Origin: JBELHO01 sp042091375
GTDB taxonomy: Bacteria > Pseudomonadota > Gammaproteobacteria > Enterobacterales > Alteromonadaceae
Assembly: GCA_042091375.1 (NCBI GenBank)
Contig: JBELHO010000051.1
Span: forward strand, 1 to 23,486
Direction of reading: 5' to 3'
Length of the DNA: 23,486 bases
Position 1 is the stretch's first letter, and every line of letters starts with the position of its first letter. Below, piece after piece: positions 15,563 through 23,417 of the stretch. A model generated the notes under the pieces. That model was not told the DNA's origin, made no database searches, and was given only the letters and a program-made list of their open reading frames with translations. A program made the translations under genes and the position numbers.

Positions 15563-15596
15563 CTGAAAATTCAGCTCGCCTTGAGGCTGTTTTCAG
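15563..15596 (+). repeat. hairpin before the TonB-dependent receptor gene
   Basis: A 7-bp outer stem (CTGAAAA with TTTTCAG) and an inner CAG-CTC/GAG-CTG stem with one bulge lie in the 107-bp gap between the membrane protein and receptor genes. No T-run follows. It may modulate read-through. A short Fur-like half-site (TTATCATTAT at about 15606) is too poor to call. Confidence 0.4.
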
Positions 15597-15641
15597 CAAG
15601 CCATTTATCATTATTTATCCATCTTAAATTGTGTTGTTAAC

Positions 15642-17579
15642 ATGAAATATTATCCAGTTTTGTCTATTAAAACCTTTGCTGCATACCCAAAAGCTTTTTG
15701 CTTATTGTGGTGTTTTTTACCCAGTTCATTTGCCTCAGGTGTTGAAAAAATAGAAGTGCGCGGTTCACAAACGTCGATAGCAACTAAGGTATTTACCCAT
15801 GACAATGTTATTGTCTCACCCAATGAGATCAGCAGCTTGCAGCGCAGTGTTGGCGATATTGTCAGTCAAGTTGCCGGCGTAGAGCGCAATGGTCAAGGTG
15901 GATTAAAGCAAAGTTATAACATTAGAGGATTTAGTCGTAGTCGTATTAAAACTGAGATTGATGGTATTCCAATTATTACCGATCGGCGAGCTGGGAGTTC
16001 CAGTTCTTTCTTACCCGCAGCATTTATTTCCAGTATTTACCTGCAGAAAGGACCAAGCGCTACGTTATATGGCTCTGGTGCCATGGGAGGCGTGATCAGT
16101 ATTTCCACCATAGATAATTCATTGGATAAGCTTGGCGCTAGCTACCAATTTGCTGATCAAACTCAACAAGTATACGGGGTATATAATCAAGATGATCTCA
16201 CTTTAGGCTTATTGTACCGACGTGCAGAAAATAGTGAAGCCGCGGATCACACCGAGTTAAATACCCAATTTAAGCAAACAGTCGCTAACATTCACTACCA
16301 TACTACTTGGCGTGATGTTGAATTTAATCTCTCCAGCCTAATAAGCGATGGTAATGATCTGGGCAAGAGCACTGCCACATTTGCAGTGACACGCGATAGT
16401 ATTTATCCTGAGGATCAGCATTGGTTAAGTCGAATAAAAGTATCCAATAACTCGACTTGGCAATTGCAACTCCATCATCACCAACAAGCATGGCAAAGCC
16501 AAGTAAACCGTTTATCTAATGCTCAATCGATCAGTGAAATAGCAAGACAAAATATTGTCGACTACCAGTCACACTCCTTTGGTGCAATGGCTACGGTATT
16601 TATCAATCACTTTACCCTCGGAGCCGAGTGGTTAAACAGAGCAAACATTGAGATCAGCGAACAAGAATTTGATGCCATAGGACAAGCGGTGTGGCAACAA
16701 CAAGTCACTAATGCCGACACAGAGACTTACTCTGCTTTCATAGAGCGAGCATGGCAATTGAATAAACTAAATATTAATTTTGGGGTGCGATACGATGAAG
16801 TACATGCACAGCAAAACTTAGCGACTATCTATCAACACGTCACTGACAGTTATACCTCGACATCACTGAGGGCTAATTACCAATTGACAGAGCAGCATTA
16901 TTTGTCGGCTGAAATTGCTTCAGCATTTCGTTTTCCCAGTATCAGCGAGTTATTTTTTTCAGGTGAAACCCCTCGAGGTAATACCCAAGGCAATAGTGAT
17001 TTGTCGCCAGAGAAAAGTCTTGGCTGGCAACTCAATTATCGCTATCAATTTAACCAAAAACTGTCCCTAACCGCTAATAGTTATCTTTATGATATCGATG
17101 ATCACATTGAACGGTATCAATTAAACGCAGACACGCGAAGTTACCGAAATACTGATCGAGTAAAAATCAAGGGGTTTGAACTCAGTGCCCTTTGGCAAGC
17201 AAGTCCTCAGCTACAATCAACCCTGAGCTATCAATGGCAACAAGGTAAAGACAAGGAGAAACAGACCATAGATGATGGCTTGCCAACCGCATTTAAATGG
17301 CAGTTAAGCTATCAACCAAGTTCACCTTTACTCAGTGATTTTAAGGTAACTAACCAAGTTAATTACCGTTTTGCAAAGGCTGACTTTGGCCCCAGCGAGC
17401 AACCATTAGATGCGGCATTGATCTGGCATAGTTCAATATCATGGGCGCTATTGCCTGATATGGATGTTAAATTGACCTTTACCAATATCACTGATCAAAA
17501 TTATCGCGCATCAAGTGATGAAGATGCGCCGTTTCAACCGCAACGCTCTGTTGATTTAGCTTGGCAGTGGTTTTATTGA
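15642..17579 (+). CDS. TonB-dependent outer-membrane receptor
   Basis: A 645-residue ligand-gated outer-membrane transporter, driven by TonB-ExbBD. A signal peptide runs to about residue 31. A TonB-box-like KIEVRGS follows (36-42), then the plug domain (about 45-155): SVGDIVSQVAGVERNGQGG, YNIRGFSRSRIKTEIDGIPI, and LQKGPSATLYGSGAMGGVISI. A 22-strand barrel would fill the rest, with SAFRFPSISELFF and GNSDLSPEKSLGWQLNYRY as typical late-barrel motifs, ending in Tyr. The ligand cannot be read from sequence; the neighbours (Fur boxes, flavoprotein, ferric ABC transporter) point to ferric siderophore or heme-type cargo. It lies 107 bp after the membrane protein gene, possibly in the same transcript. 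Its end overlaps the convergent fbpC by 7 bp. The ATG lacks a good ribosome site. Confidence 0.93.
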   Translation: MKYYPVLSIKTFAAYPKAFCLLWCFLPSSFASGVEKIEVRGSQTSIATKVFTHDNVIVSPNEISSLQRSVGDIVSQVAGVERNGQGGLKQSYNIRGFSRSRIKTEIDGIPIITDRRAGSSSSFLPAAFISSIYLQKGPSATLYGSGAMGGVISISTIDNSLDKLGASYQFADQTQQVYGVYNQDDLTLGLLYRRAENSEAADHTELNTQFKQTVANIHYHTTWRDVEFNLSSLISDGNDLGKSTATFAVTRDSIYPEDQHWLSRIKVSNNSTWQLQLHHHQQAWQSQVNRLSNAQSISEIARQNIVDYQSHSFGAMATVFINHFTLGAEWLNRANIEISEQEFDAIGQAVWQQQVTNADTETYSAFIERAWQLNKLNINFGVRYDEVHAQQNLATIYQHVTDSYTSTSLRANYQLTEQHYLSAEIASAFRFPSISELFFSGETPRGNTQGNSDLSPEKSLGWQLNYRYQFNQKLSLTANSYLYDIDDHIERYQLNADTRSYRNTDRVKIKGFELSALWQASPQLQSTLSYQWQQGKDKEKQTIDDGLPTAFKWQLSYQPSSPLLSDFKVTNQVNYRFAKADFGPSEQPLDAALIWHSSISWALLPDMDVKLTFTNITDQNYRASSDEDAPFQPQRSVDLAWQWFY

Positions 17580-18631
17580 TTTTCAATAGCAAACACCACA
17601 GGATCATTGGTAGTTAACGATAAACTCACCCGTTGACCAATAACTAAGGTTTGTTCACTATAAAAGCTAAGTTGACTGAAAGATAAATCATCATGACTGG
17701 TTAAGCTTTGCGCTACATAGTGATAGCCATGTTCGGTAACTGAGAGATGATTAATTTCGGCATTTTCTTCGCCTTCGGGCACAAGACTAATATGTTTTGC
17801 TTTAACCAATAATTGCAGTTGCAAGGCTTTATCTTTTGTTGCCAGCTTCACCTGGCCAAATGCCGATAGATAATAACCTTCTTCTGGCTTTTTTACTAAT
17901 GGGATCCAGCTACCTAATTGAAGAAAATCGGCGACTTGCCAGCTATTGGGTTGTTGGCAAACTTCGCTGGGATCACCTGTTTGTATTAGCTTACCACTAT
18001 GCATCACTGCTATTTTATCGGCAAAGGTAAACACTTCATCTTTGTTGTGAGTAACAAATATCGCAGTGATAGCTAAAGTTTTTAGTAGCTGTCGCATTTC
18101 TAGCATCAATTCATTGCGCAACCGGCCATCAATATTTGAAAAAGGCTCATCGAGTAACAGTAAACTAGGTTGTGGCGCAAGTGCCCTTGCTATAGCTACT
18201 CGTTGTTGTTGTCCTCCCGATAATTGGTGAGGAAAACGCTGGGTCAATTCAGTTAACTCTAATAGATTAGTCAACTGGGCTAGGCGAGCTTGTTGTTCAC
18301 TTTTACTGAGCGCAGACAGGCCAAAGGTAATGTTTTTTTCTATGGTTAAGTGAGGAAATAACGCATAATCTTGAAATATCATCCCTATATTGCGCTGCTC
18401 AGCTGCTAGGCAAAGCCCATCAGCAAGTAATGTGCTATCGCTGAGGTGCATTTGCCCTGTCGAAGGTCGAATAAAACCAGCAATGCTATTGAGTAAAGTG
18501 GTTTTACCACAGCCACTTGAGCCAACTAAACCAAGAATATCCCCAGCAGCTAGGGTTAAGTCAATATCCCTCAATATTTGCTTGTCATTTAATACCACGG
18601 ATAACTGTTGGATGCTTAGAAGCGTAGACAC
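17573..18631 (-). CDS. fbpC: ferric iron ABC transporter, ATP-binding subunit
   Basis: The ATPase of a binding-protein-dependent Fe3+ importer, 352 residues. Walker A is GSSGCGKT (37-44), the Q-loop MIFQDYALFPHLT (84-96), the signature LSGGQQQRVAIARAL (137-151), Walker B LLLLDEP (157-163) and the H-loop His in FVTHNKDE (192-199). The C-terminal third (about 235-352) is a regulatory TOBE-like domain, as in FbpC. In some FbpC proteins this domain may sense iron, though I see no diagnostic residues. It is the last gene of the leftward fbpA-fbpB-fbpC unit, 15 bp after fbpB. It has no room for its own terminator before the receptor gene, with which it overlaps by 7 bp. A polyamine or sulfate ABC ATPase is the alternative; the partner genes favour iron. 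Confidence 0.9.
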   Translation of the reverse strand: MSTLLSIQQLSVVLNDKQILRDIDLTLAAGDILGLVGSSGCGKTTLLNSIAGFIRPSTGQMHLSDSTLLADGLCLAAEQRNIGMIFQDYALFPHLTIEKNITFGLSALSKSEQQARLAQLTNLLELTELTQRFPHQLSGGQQQRVAIARALAPQPSLLLLDEPFSNIDGRLRNELMLEMRQLLKTLAITAIFVTHNKDEVFTFADKIAVMHSGKLIQTGDPSEVCQQPNSWQVADFLQLGSWIPLVKKPEEGYYLSAFGQVKLATKDKALQLQLLVKAKHISLVPEGEENAEINHLSVTEHGYHYVAQSLTSHDDLSFSQLSFYSEQTLVIGQRVSLSLTTNDPVVFAIENQ

Positions 18632-18646
18632 ATTTTTCTCTCAAAT

Positions 18647-20272
18647 TCAGTTTGACTGGCTTTTATTAAGCCACATTATTGGCAATAGACCTAGTAATAC
18701 AATTAAAATAGCACCAAGGGCTCCCTGCTCCAACATTTCATCAGAGATCAGGGCATACACTTGAGTACTCAAGGTTTCAAAATTAAACGGTCTTAATACC
18801 AAAACAGCGGGTAGCTCTTTCATAGCTTCAACAAAAACCAGCAGCCAAGCGATTAAAATTGAAGGTTTCAGCAGCGGTAAATGAATTTTAGCCAAGGTTC
18901 TTTTCAATCCTGCCCCCAAGCTTGCCGGCGCTAAATCAATTGACGCTGGAATTTGCACTATGCCACTGTCGATGGTGCCATTAGCAATAGCTGCAAAACG
19001 CACTAGATAGGCAAACACAACCGCAAAAATACTGCCCGATAAAATCAACCCGGGTGGACTAACCGCCAAGTACTTAGCAAAGTCGTTAATGGCATGATCA
19101 ATAGGTGCAAAAGTTGCCAGCATAGCCATGGCTAATACGGTGCCGGGTATAGCATAACCAAAACTGGCGATTTGCACTGGTAAAGATTTCGATCTGTCAT
19201 CACTGAGTCGCTTATAAAGCCCAAAACACAGGGCTAATAAAGTACTCAGGCTAGCCGCCCAACAGGCGACTTTAACGCTGTTCATCCCTGTGGGCAGCAA
19301 GGCATATAACTGATCTAAGGTAGCATAATCAATGGCCATCATCACTAACAAGTAAAACGGCAATAAAAAACCGACCACCACTAGTAACCAGCAAAACCCC
19401 ATCGCTAACAATTGCTGCAATGGTTTTAGACTGATCAGCTGTACTGATTTATTGGGACGAGGTGTTTGCTGGCCACTTTTAGCCCGAGCTCGTTGCTCAA
19501 TAATAACCACCAATAATATCATCAGCATCAACAAACTTGCTAAGGCATTAGCCGTTGCAAACTCGCCATAACCTAGCCAAGTATCATAGATTGCCGTAGT
19601 TAAGGTATTCACTGAAAAATATTGAACCGTTGCAAAGTCAGCCAGTGTTTCCATTAACACTAAGCTCGCTGCTACAGCGATAGCGGGACGCGCTAAGGGT
19701 AAAGCCACCTGATAAAAACTGCGTTTAATTGACAAGCCTAGCGATTGACTTGCTCTCAATAAGTTTTGGTCTTGTTGTTCAAAAGCATTGCGGGTCAACA
19801 TGTACACATAGGGGTATAGTACAAAAGCTATAACTATGCTAGCTCCACCTAAGCTGCGCATATCAAAGAACCAGTAATCTGCCGGCGATTGCCAACTAAA
19901 CCATTGCCTCAGTGTTCGCTGGACAGGACCGGCATAATCAAATAAATCAGTATATAAATAAGCAACTACATAGGCTGGCATGGCCAAGGGTAACAATAAT
20001 AACCAACGCAATACTGCCTTGGTACGCATATTAGTATAAACAACTAATGCCGCACTTGTGACCCCAAAAGCTATTGACAGTAGTACCACAAGAATAGCCA
20101 ATAACAGGGTATTGGTTAAATAGTGTGGTAAAACGGTTTGCCACAGGTGGAAAAAAACATCAGTTGAAGCGTTAATACCAGCAAATAGCATAATGATCAC
20201 TGGGATCATTAAGCAAACAGCTAATATATAACTCAGCAGGCGCCATTGGGTATTTTTAGATTTAGCTAACAC
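18647..20272 (-). CDS. fbpB: ferric iron ABC transporter, fused permease
   Basis: A 541-residue inner-membrane permease with two tandem six-helix BPD_transp halves, the FbpB-type duplication. Each half has an EAA-type cytoplasmic loop that contacts the ATPase: SLGLSIKRSFYQVALPLARP in the first and SLGAGLKRTLAKIHLPLLKP in the second. The start is uncertain: the open frame has no ATG until codon 22, and the GTG at 20272 lacks a ribosome site, though the reading frame stays open further upstream. It follows fbpA by 134 bp containing two hairpins and precedes fbpC by 15 bp. A thiamine or sulfate permease is less likely because the partner FbpA has a ferric-binding tyrosine motif. Confidence 0.9.
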   Translation of the reverse strand: MLAKSKNTQWRLLSYILAVCLMIPVIIMLFAGINASTDVFFHLWQTVLPHYLTNTLLLAILVVLLSIAFGVTSAALVVYTNMRTKAVLRWLLLLPLAMPAYVVAYLYTDLFDYAGPVQRTLRQWFSWQSPADYWFFDMRSLGGASIVIAFVLYPYVYMLTRNAFEQQDQNLLRASQSLGLSIKRSFYQVALPLARPAIAVAASLVLMETLADFATVQYFSVNTLTTAIYDTWLGYGEFATANALASLLMLMILLVVIIEQRARAKSGQQTPRPNKSVQLISLKPLQQLLAMGFCWLLVVVGFLLPFYLLVMMAIDYATLDQLYALLPTGMNSVKVACWAASLSTLLALCFGLYKRLSDDRSKSLPVQIASFGYAIPGTVLAMAMLATFAPIDHAINDFAKYLAVSPPGLILSGSIFAVVFAYLVRFAAIANGTIDSGIVQIPASIDLAPASLGAGLKRTLAKIHLPLLKPSILIAWLLVFVEAMKELPAVLVLRPFNFETLSTQVYALISDEMLEQGALGAILIVLLGLLPIMWLNKSQSN

Positions 20273-20330
20273 AAGGTCAGTACACGCATCGTTAGGGTTG
20301 CCTGCAATGATAACCCGTTCACATTTTAGC

Positions 20331-20368
20331 GCAACAACTGTTGTTGCTGGGTGGCAGTAAATCCACCC
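20331..20368 (-). repeat. two adjacent hairpins between fbpA and fbpB
   Basis: A 7-bp stem (GCAACAA/TTGTTGC, 20331-20337 with 20341-20347, 3-nt loop) is next to a 6-bp GC-rich stem (GGGTGG/CCACCC, 20349-20354 with 20363-20368, 8-nt loop). They sit in the 134-bp gap after fbpA. They could protect the fbpA mRNA or attenuate the downstream genes, giving more binding protein than permease. Confidence 0.5.
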
Positions 20369-20406
20369 AAACCTGTTGTAAAACTATCATCGCACTTATA
20401 AAAACA

Positions 20407-21444
20407 TCACAAGTCAAATTGAGCTTGATCAATCAACTGTAGAGCAAGTTTGCTATTTTTTGCTATGGTTTGCAGCGACAAGTCGTCAGCTTTAAAACTG
20501 CCCCACGACGCCACCAGTTTAGAAGGTTGTACACCCGTTATCACTGGGTATTCCATATTTGTCTCGGCGTATAACTGTTGAGCAGGCTTAGACACTAAGA
20601 AAGCCATCAGTGCCTTGGCATTGCTAGCGTTTGGAGAAAATTTCGCCATGGCCATACCAGAAATGTTGATATGCGCTCCGCGATTTTTTTGGTTGGGAAA
20701 ATTAATATTAACCGCCTCAGCCCATACTTTTTGTTTGTCATCATTGAGCATCTTGCCGTAGTAATAGCTATTACCCAATGAAATATCACATAAGTTTTGT
20801 TGGATCGCTTGTACTTGACCACGGTCACTGCCTTGGGGTTTACGCGCTAAATTACTTTTGACTTTTTTCAACCAAGCTAACGTGTCTGCTTCACCGTGTT
20901 CGGCGATCATTGATGACACTAAAGCAATGTTGTAAACGTGTTTACCACTGCGCGAACAAATACGACCTTTATACTTGTCATCAGCAAGATCTTCATAGCT
21001 GATAGCAATTTCTCCTAGACGCTTCGAAGAATAAATATTGCGCACCCGAGATGTCAAACCATACCAAGTGTGATCGGCAGATTGAAATTGAGCAGGTACT
21101 GTCTTGACTAATACTGGGTCATTATTGACTTGTAATAAATCTTGCTCGTGCAATTCAACCAAACGGCTAATATCAGTGGTTAATAGTACATCAGCAGGGC
21201 TGTATTCACCTTCGCGAGCGAGGCGTTCAGCCATACCTTTTTTAGCAAAAACTACATTAACCTTTATACCTGTTTGTTCAGTAAACTGATCAAAAAGCGG
21301 TTTAACTAAAAACGCTTGTCGGTATGAATAGACATTAACTTCTTGAGCAGCGCTGGCGGCAATCGAAAACAGTATAGTGACACTTGAGAAAAAGGTGAGC
21401 ATCAATTTAGAAAACAATCTATTTTTTAACATTTTTGGCAACAT
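20407..21444 (-). CDS. fbpA: periplasmic ferric iron-binding protein of ABC transporter
   Basis: A 345-residue substrate-binding protein. A signal peptide runs to about residue 32 (FSIAASA then AQEVNVYSYRQ). The mature protein looks like the FbpA/FutA iron-binding cluster: VNVYSYRQAFLVKPLFDQF at the start, YSPADVLLTTDISRL, a central YGLTSRVRNIYSS and GNSYYYGKML at 225-233. Its tyrosines are the usual Fe3+ ligands, with Tyr39/Tyr41 at the N-terminus as further candidates. Cys163 and Cys219 could form a disulfide. A Fur box and TTGACA promoter lie just upstream. An ATG at 21432 is also in frame, but AGGGA precedes the one at 21444. It leads the fbpABC unit and would take Fe3+ from the periplasm to FbpB. 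Confidence 0.92.
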   Translation of the reverse strand: MLPKMLKNRLFSKLMLTFFSSVTILFSIAASAAQEVNVYSYRQAFLVKPLFDQFTEQTGIKVNVVFAKKGMAERLAREGEYSPADVLLTTDISRLVELHEQDLLQVNNDPVLVKTVPAQFQSADHTWYGLTSRVRNIYSSKRLGEIAISYEDLADDKYKGRICSRSGKHVYNIALVSSMIAEHGEADTLAWLKKVKSNLARKPQGSDRGQVQAIQQNLCDISLGNSYYYGKMLNDDKQKVWAEAVNINFPNQKNRGAHINISGMAMAKFSPNASNAKALMAFLVSKPAQQLYAETNMEYPVITGVQPSKLVASWGSFKADDLSLQTIAKNSKLALQLIDQAQFDL

Positions 21445-21502
21445 ATATCCCTACTCGCATTAACTAATATAAACACTGATAAAATGGCATTTAGCCGATG
21501 TG

Positions 21503-21531
21503 AGACTAATGAAATTGCACTGCTCTGTCAA
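21503..21531 (-). promoter_or_regulatory. promoter of fbpABC
   Basis: On the minus strand a consensus TTGACA (21526-21531) is followed by a 17-bp spacer and TAGTCT (21503-21508, three of six). A strong -35 with a weak -10 suits a repressible promoter. The Fur box ends 6 bp upstream. Confidence 0.55.
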
Positions 21532-21537
21532 CATTTT

Positions 21538-21552
21538 TGAGAACTATTCTCA
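21538..21552 (-). promoter_or_regulatory. Fur box upstream of fbpA
   Basis: The minus strand carries TGAGAATAGTTCTCA, a near-symmetric 7-1-7 repeat matching the Fur pattern TGATAATNATTATCA at 11 of 14 fixed positions, with the G/C substitutions common in natural sites. It is about 94 bp before the fbpA start. Confidence 0.8.
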
Positions 21553-21867
21553 TTTACTTTTTAATCTCAGAACACAATTTATATTCGTAAGTTTCAAGGT
21601 GCGAAGTTTTGACGATTATGCAGTAAATTGTAGCCTTCTTTTCAATACACTTTCATGTCGGCTAAAATCTTTTGTTTAAGCCAGCTCCACTCATACACAT
21701 TTCATCATTAAATTAAATAGATATAAAAACAATCAATAAAATTAAATTTAGCCCGCTGTGTATTTATAAAAGAGCTTATTACCATTATTTATATATGCCT
21801 GCTGTGAAAACACAATGACTCCTCTGTCATGGTTCGAAATTCGATTATTTAATTATTAATATAACAG

Positions 21868-21998
21868 TATTAACTATTATGTAGTTTTTATTGATTTAAT
21901 TTTTATATTAACTATTATGTAGTTTTTATTGATTTAATTTTCATATTAACTATTATGTAGTTTTTATTGATTTAATTTTCATATTAACTATTATGTAG
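21868..21998 (+). repeat. 38-bp tandem repeat, 3.4 copies, upstream of padR
   Basis: Copies begin at 21868, 21906, 21944 and 21982 (the last is 17 bp long). They are identical except for one base near the end of copy 1. Each copy supplies a TATTAT near its left end and a TTGATT in its middle. Across each junction these form a -35/-10 pair with a 16-bp spacer: 21891-21896/21913-21918, 21929-21934/21951-21956 and 21967-21972/21989-21994. The last would start transcription near 22001, about 30 bp before padR. Confidence 0.9.
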
Positions 21999-22031
21999 TA
22001 AATATACTTAACAACACATTTAGAGATAAAA

Positions 22032-22361
22032 ATGGCAAACAAACAAAATTATTTAGGTGAATTTGAACATTGTGTATTGCTAAGTATCGTCCATTTAATG
22101 CCAAATGCTTATGGTGTAACGATCAGGCAGTATTTACAGGACACAATACAGCGCGAAGTTACCTTAGGCGCATTGTATGCCACTATAGAGCGCCTAGAAA
22201 AGAAAGGCTTTATCGCTTCTTGGAAAGGCGATTCAACACCAGAGCGTGGTGGCAAAGCAAAGCGCATGGTAAAAATCACCCCAGATGGTCAAAAAGCCAT
22301 AGAGCAAACTAGACAACGCTTACAGTCACTGTGGGCCAATATTCAATTATTAGGAGCATAA
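22032..22361 (+). CDS. PadR-family transcriptional regulator
   Basis: A 109-residue winged-helix protein, the short PadR subfamily. The start is YLGEFEHCVLLSIVHL, then the recognition region VTLGALYATIERLEKKGFI (43-61), then a wing with WKGDSTPERGGKAKRMVKIT (64-83), and a short dimerising helix (about 86-105). Members of this subfamily usually repress their own gene and a neighbouring membrane protein. AGAG lies about 7 bp before the ATG. The downstream gene starts 1 bp after the stop, so the two are coupled. The tandem-repeat promoter region lies 34 bp upstream. The ligand and targets are unknown. Confidence 0.9.
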   Translation: MANKQNYLGEFEHCVLLSIVHLMPNAYGVTIRQYLQDTIQREVTLGALYATIERLEKKGFIASWKGDSTPERGGKAKRMVKITPDGQKAIEQTRQRLQSLWANIQLLGA

Positions 22362-22362
22362 A

Positions 22363-23052
22363 ATGTTATTGTCCTTGTGCAAACAATTATTAATGATATG
22401 TCTTCCTAAAAGACTAGCCGACAATATTATAGGTGACATTGAAGAAGAGTATTCAAACCTTGTTAAACAAAGTGCCACTGTTAATAACGCTGACCAATGG
22501 CTGCTCAAGCAAACATTACTTATCTGTTTACGTTTTATCTTCACCTCAAATAATTTACTCATCGCTTTAGTGAGCTTCTTTGGTTTGAGCTTATTCACTC
22601 TGGTAGTATTAGGTGTTATCTGGTTAGCTAATATTGATGATCCGACTGTTCTATCGGTTAACTTTTGGGAAAATTTTCTTACTGCATCGCATGTAGTATT
22701 TTTTGAGCCTGCCTTTTGGCATTATGCGCCGCAAGCATTATCAGACAGCATGAACTTAAGCTTATGGCTTGATTTTAAAGCCTTTATCTATTCTATTATT
22801 AGTTTAATTTTATTGAGAAGTATTGATAAACGTTTTTTTCTTCATATCAACGTATACACTTTACTGGCCCTTAGCCTAATGTTTTTGCCTTATATTTGGG
22901 GCAGTATGCAATTTTTGCTATACAAGATACCTTTAAAAGAAACAGGCCAGATTATCGCGACTATGTGGTTCAGTATTCTTTATATGATTTTACCTGTGAG
23001 TTGGGTTTTGATTGGGAAACTGCGTTCTAGTGTTGAGTTAAATAATTGCTGA
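22363..23052 (+). CDS. small membrane protein resembling an ABC permease prefix domain
   Basis: 229 residues. The N-terminal cytoplasmic segment LPKRLADNIIGDIEEEYSNL, with WLLKQTLLICLRF further on, resembles the prefix domain seen at the start of MacB-like permeases encoded next to PadR regulators (CPP.. then GDLEEEF then a W-rich helix). Here no permease core follows. Instead four hydrophobic segments (about 61-84, 135-153, 163-182 and 195-217) are spread over the remainder. AGGAG precedes the start, and the padR stop is 1 bp upstream, so it is the regulated partner of PadR. It may be a stripped-down sensor or a remnant of an exporter. I do not recognise its function. Confidence 0.8.
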   Translation: MLLSLCKQLLMICLPKRLADNIIGDIEEEYSNLVKQSATVNNADQWLLKQTLLICLRFIFTSNNLLIALVSFFGLSLFTLVVLGVIWLANIDDPTVLSVNFWENFLTASHVVFFEPAFWHYAPQALSDSMNLSLWLDFKAFIYSIISLILLRSIDKRFFLHINVYTLLALSLMFLPYIWGSMQFLLYKIPLKETGQIIATMWFSILYMILPVSWVLIGKLRSSVELNNC

Positions 23053-23120
23053 TGACGAAGTTACTAAAATTCAATAGTTGCTAGCATTTAATAGTGGCGT
23101 AATTTAAAACACATCACTAC

Positions 23121-23142
23121 AAAGATACCTAGGCGTCTTTTT
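23121..23142 (+). terminator. possible weak terminator after the PadR pair
   Basis: AAAGATACC-TA-GGCGTCTTTTT can fold into a short stem with one mismatch and one G-T pair, followed by five T. It lies about 70 bp past the stop at 23052. Confidence 0.35.
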
Positions 23143-23171
23143 AGTAATAGACCTTACTGAATTTCGAGTCG

Positions 23172-23197
23172 TTTTCGTTACAAATGAGAAACGAAAA
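23172..23197. repeat. 8-bp inverted repeat
   Basis: TTTTCGTT (23172-23179) and AACGAAAA (23190-23197) form a perfect 8-bp stem around a 10-nt loop. It lies in a gene-free stretch; no role is evident. Confidence 0.4.
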
Positions 23198-23369
23198 TAA
23201 TAGCATTAACTGATAGACTCTTATTGCCACTCAGGTCTGAATTATTAGTCACACTGAGCTATTAATTTCACTGAGCTAGCAAATACAGTGAACTATGGAT
23301 TTAATTAACCACAAGCTATGGATATAACCCTTACGTATAAACAAATACAGAGATAGTTGTACAGAGAAT

Positions 23370-23395
23370 AAAAAAGACGCCGAAGCGTCTTTTTT
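23370..23395 (-). terminator. intrinsic terminator of tuf
   Basis: AAAAAAGACGC (23370-23380) pairs with GCGTCTTTTTT (23385-23395) around a CGAA loop. On the minus strand the stem ends in a six-T run, 22 bp past the tuf stop. It can also act on the plus strand. Confidence 0.85.
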
Positions 23396-23417
23396 AGTAC
23401 TGATAGCTAGTAAATCA

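Larger units (their letters stand above)
21445..22031. other. divergent intergenic region between fbpA and padR
   Basis: 587 bp without a supported gene. The left end holds the fbpA promoter and Fur box; the right end holds the 38-bp tandem repeats (21868-21998), both listed separately. The middle (about 21560-21860) is AT-rich with scattered A-tracts. I see nothing further there that I can support. Confidence 0.55.
23053..23417. other. intergenic region between the PadR pair and tuf
   Basis: No gene is supported. It holds a possible weak terminator for the PadR pair (23121-23142), an 8-bp inverted repeat (23172-23197) and the tuf terminator (23370-23395). A 10-bp direct repeat, CACTGAGCTA, occurs at 23252 and 23269. 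The rest shows nothing further. Confidence 0.5.

Noticed and set aside
15602..15618. Fur box before the TonB receptor
   Set aside because: Only a half-site (TTATCATTAT) is present; the other half does not match.
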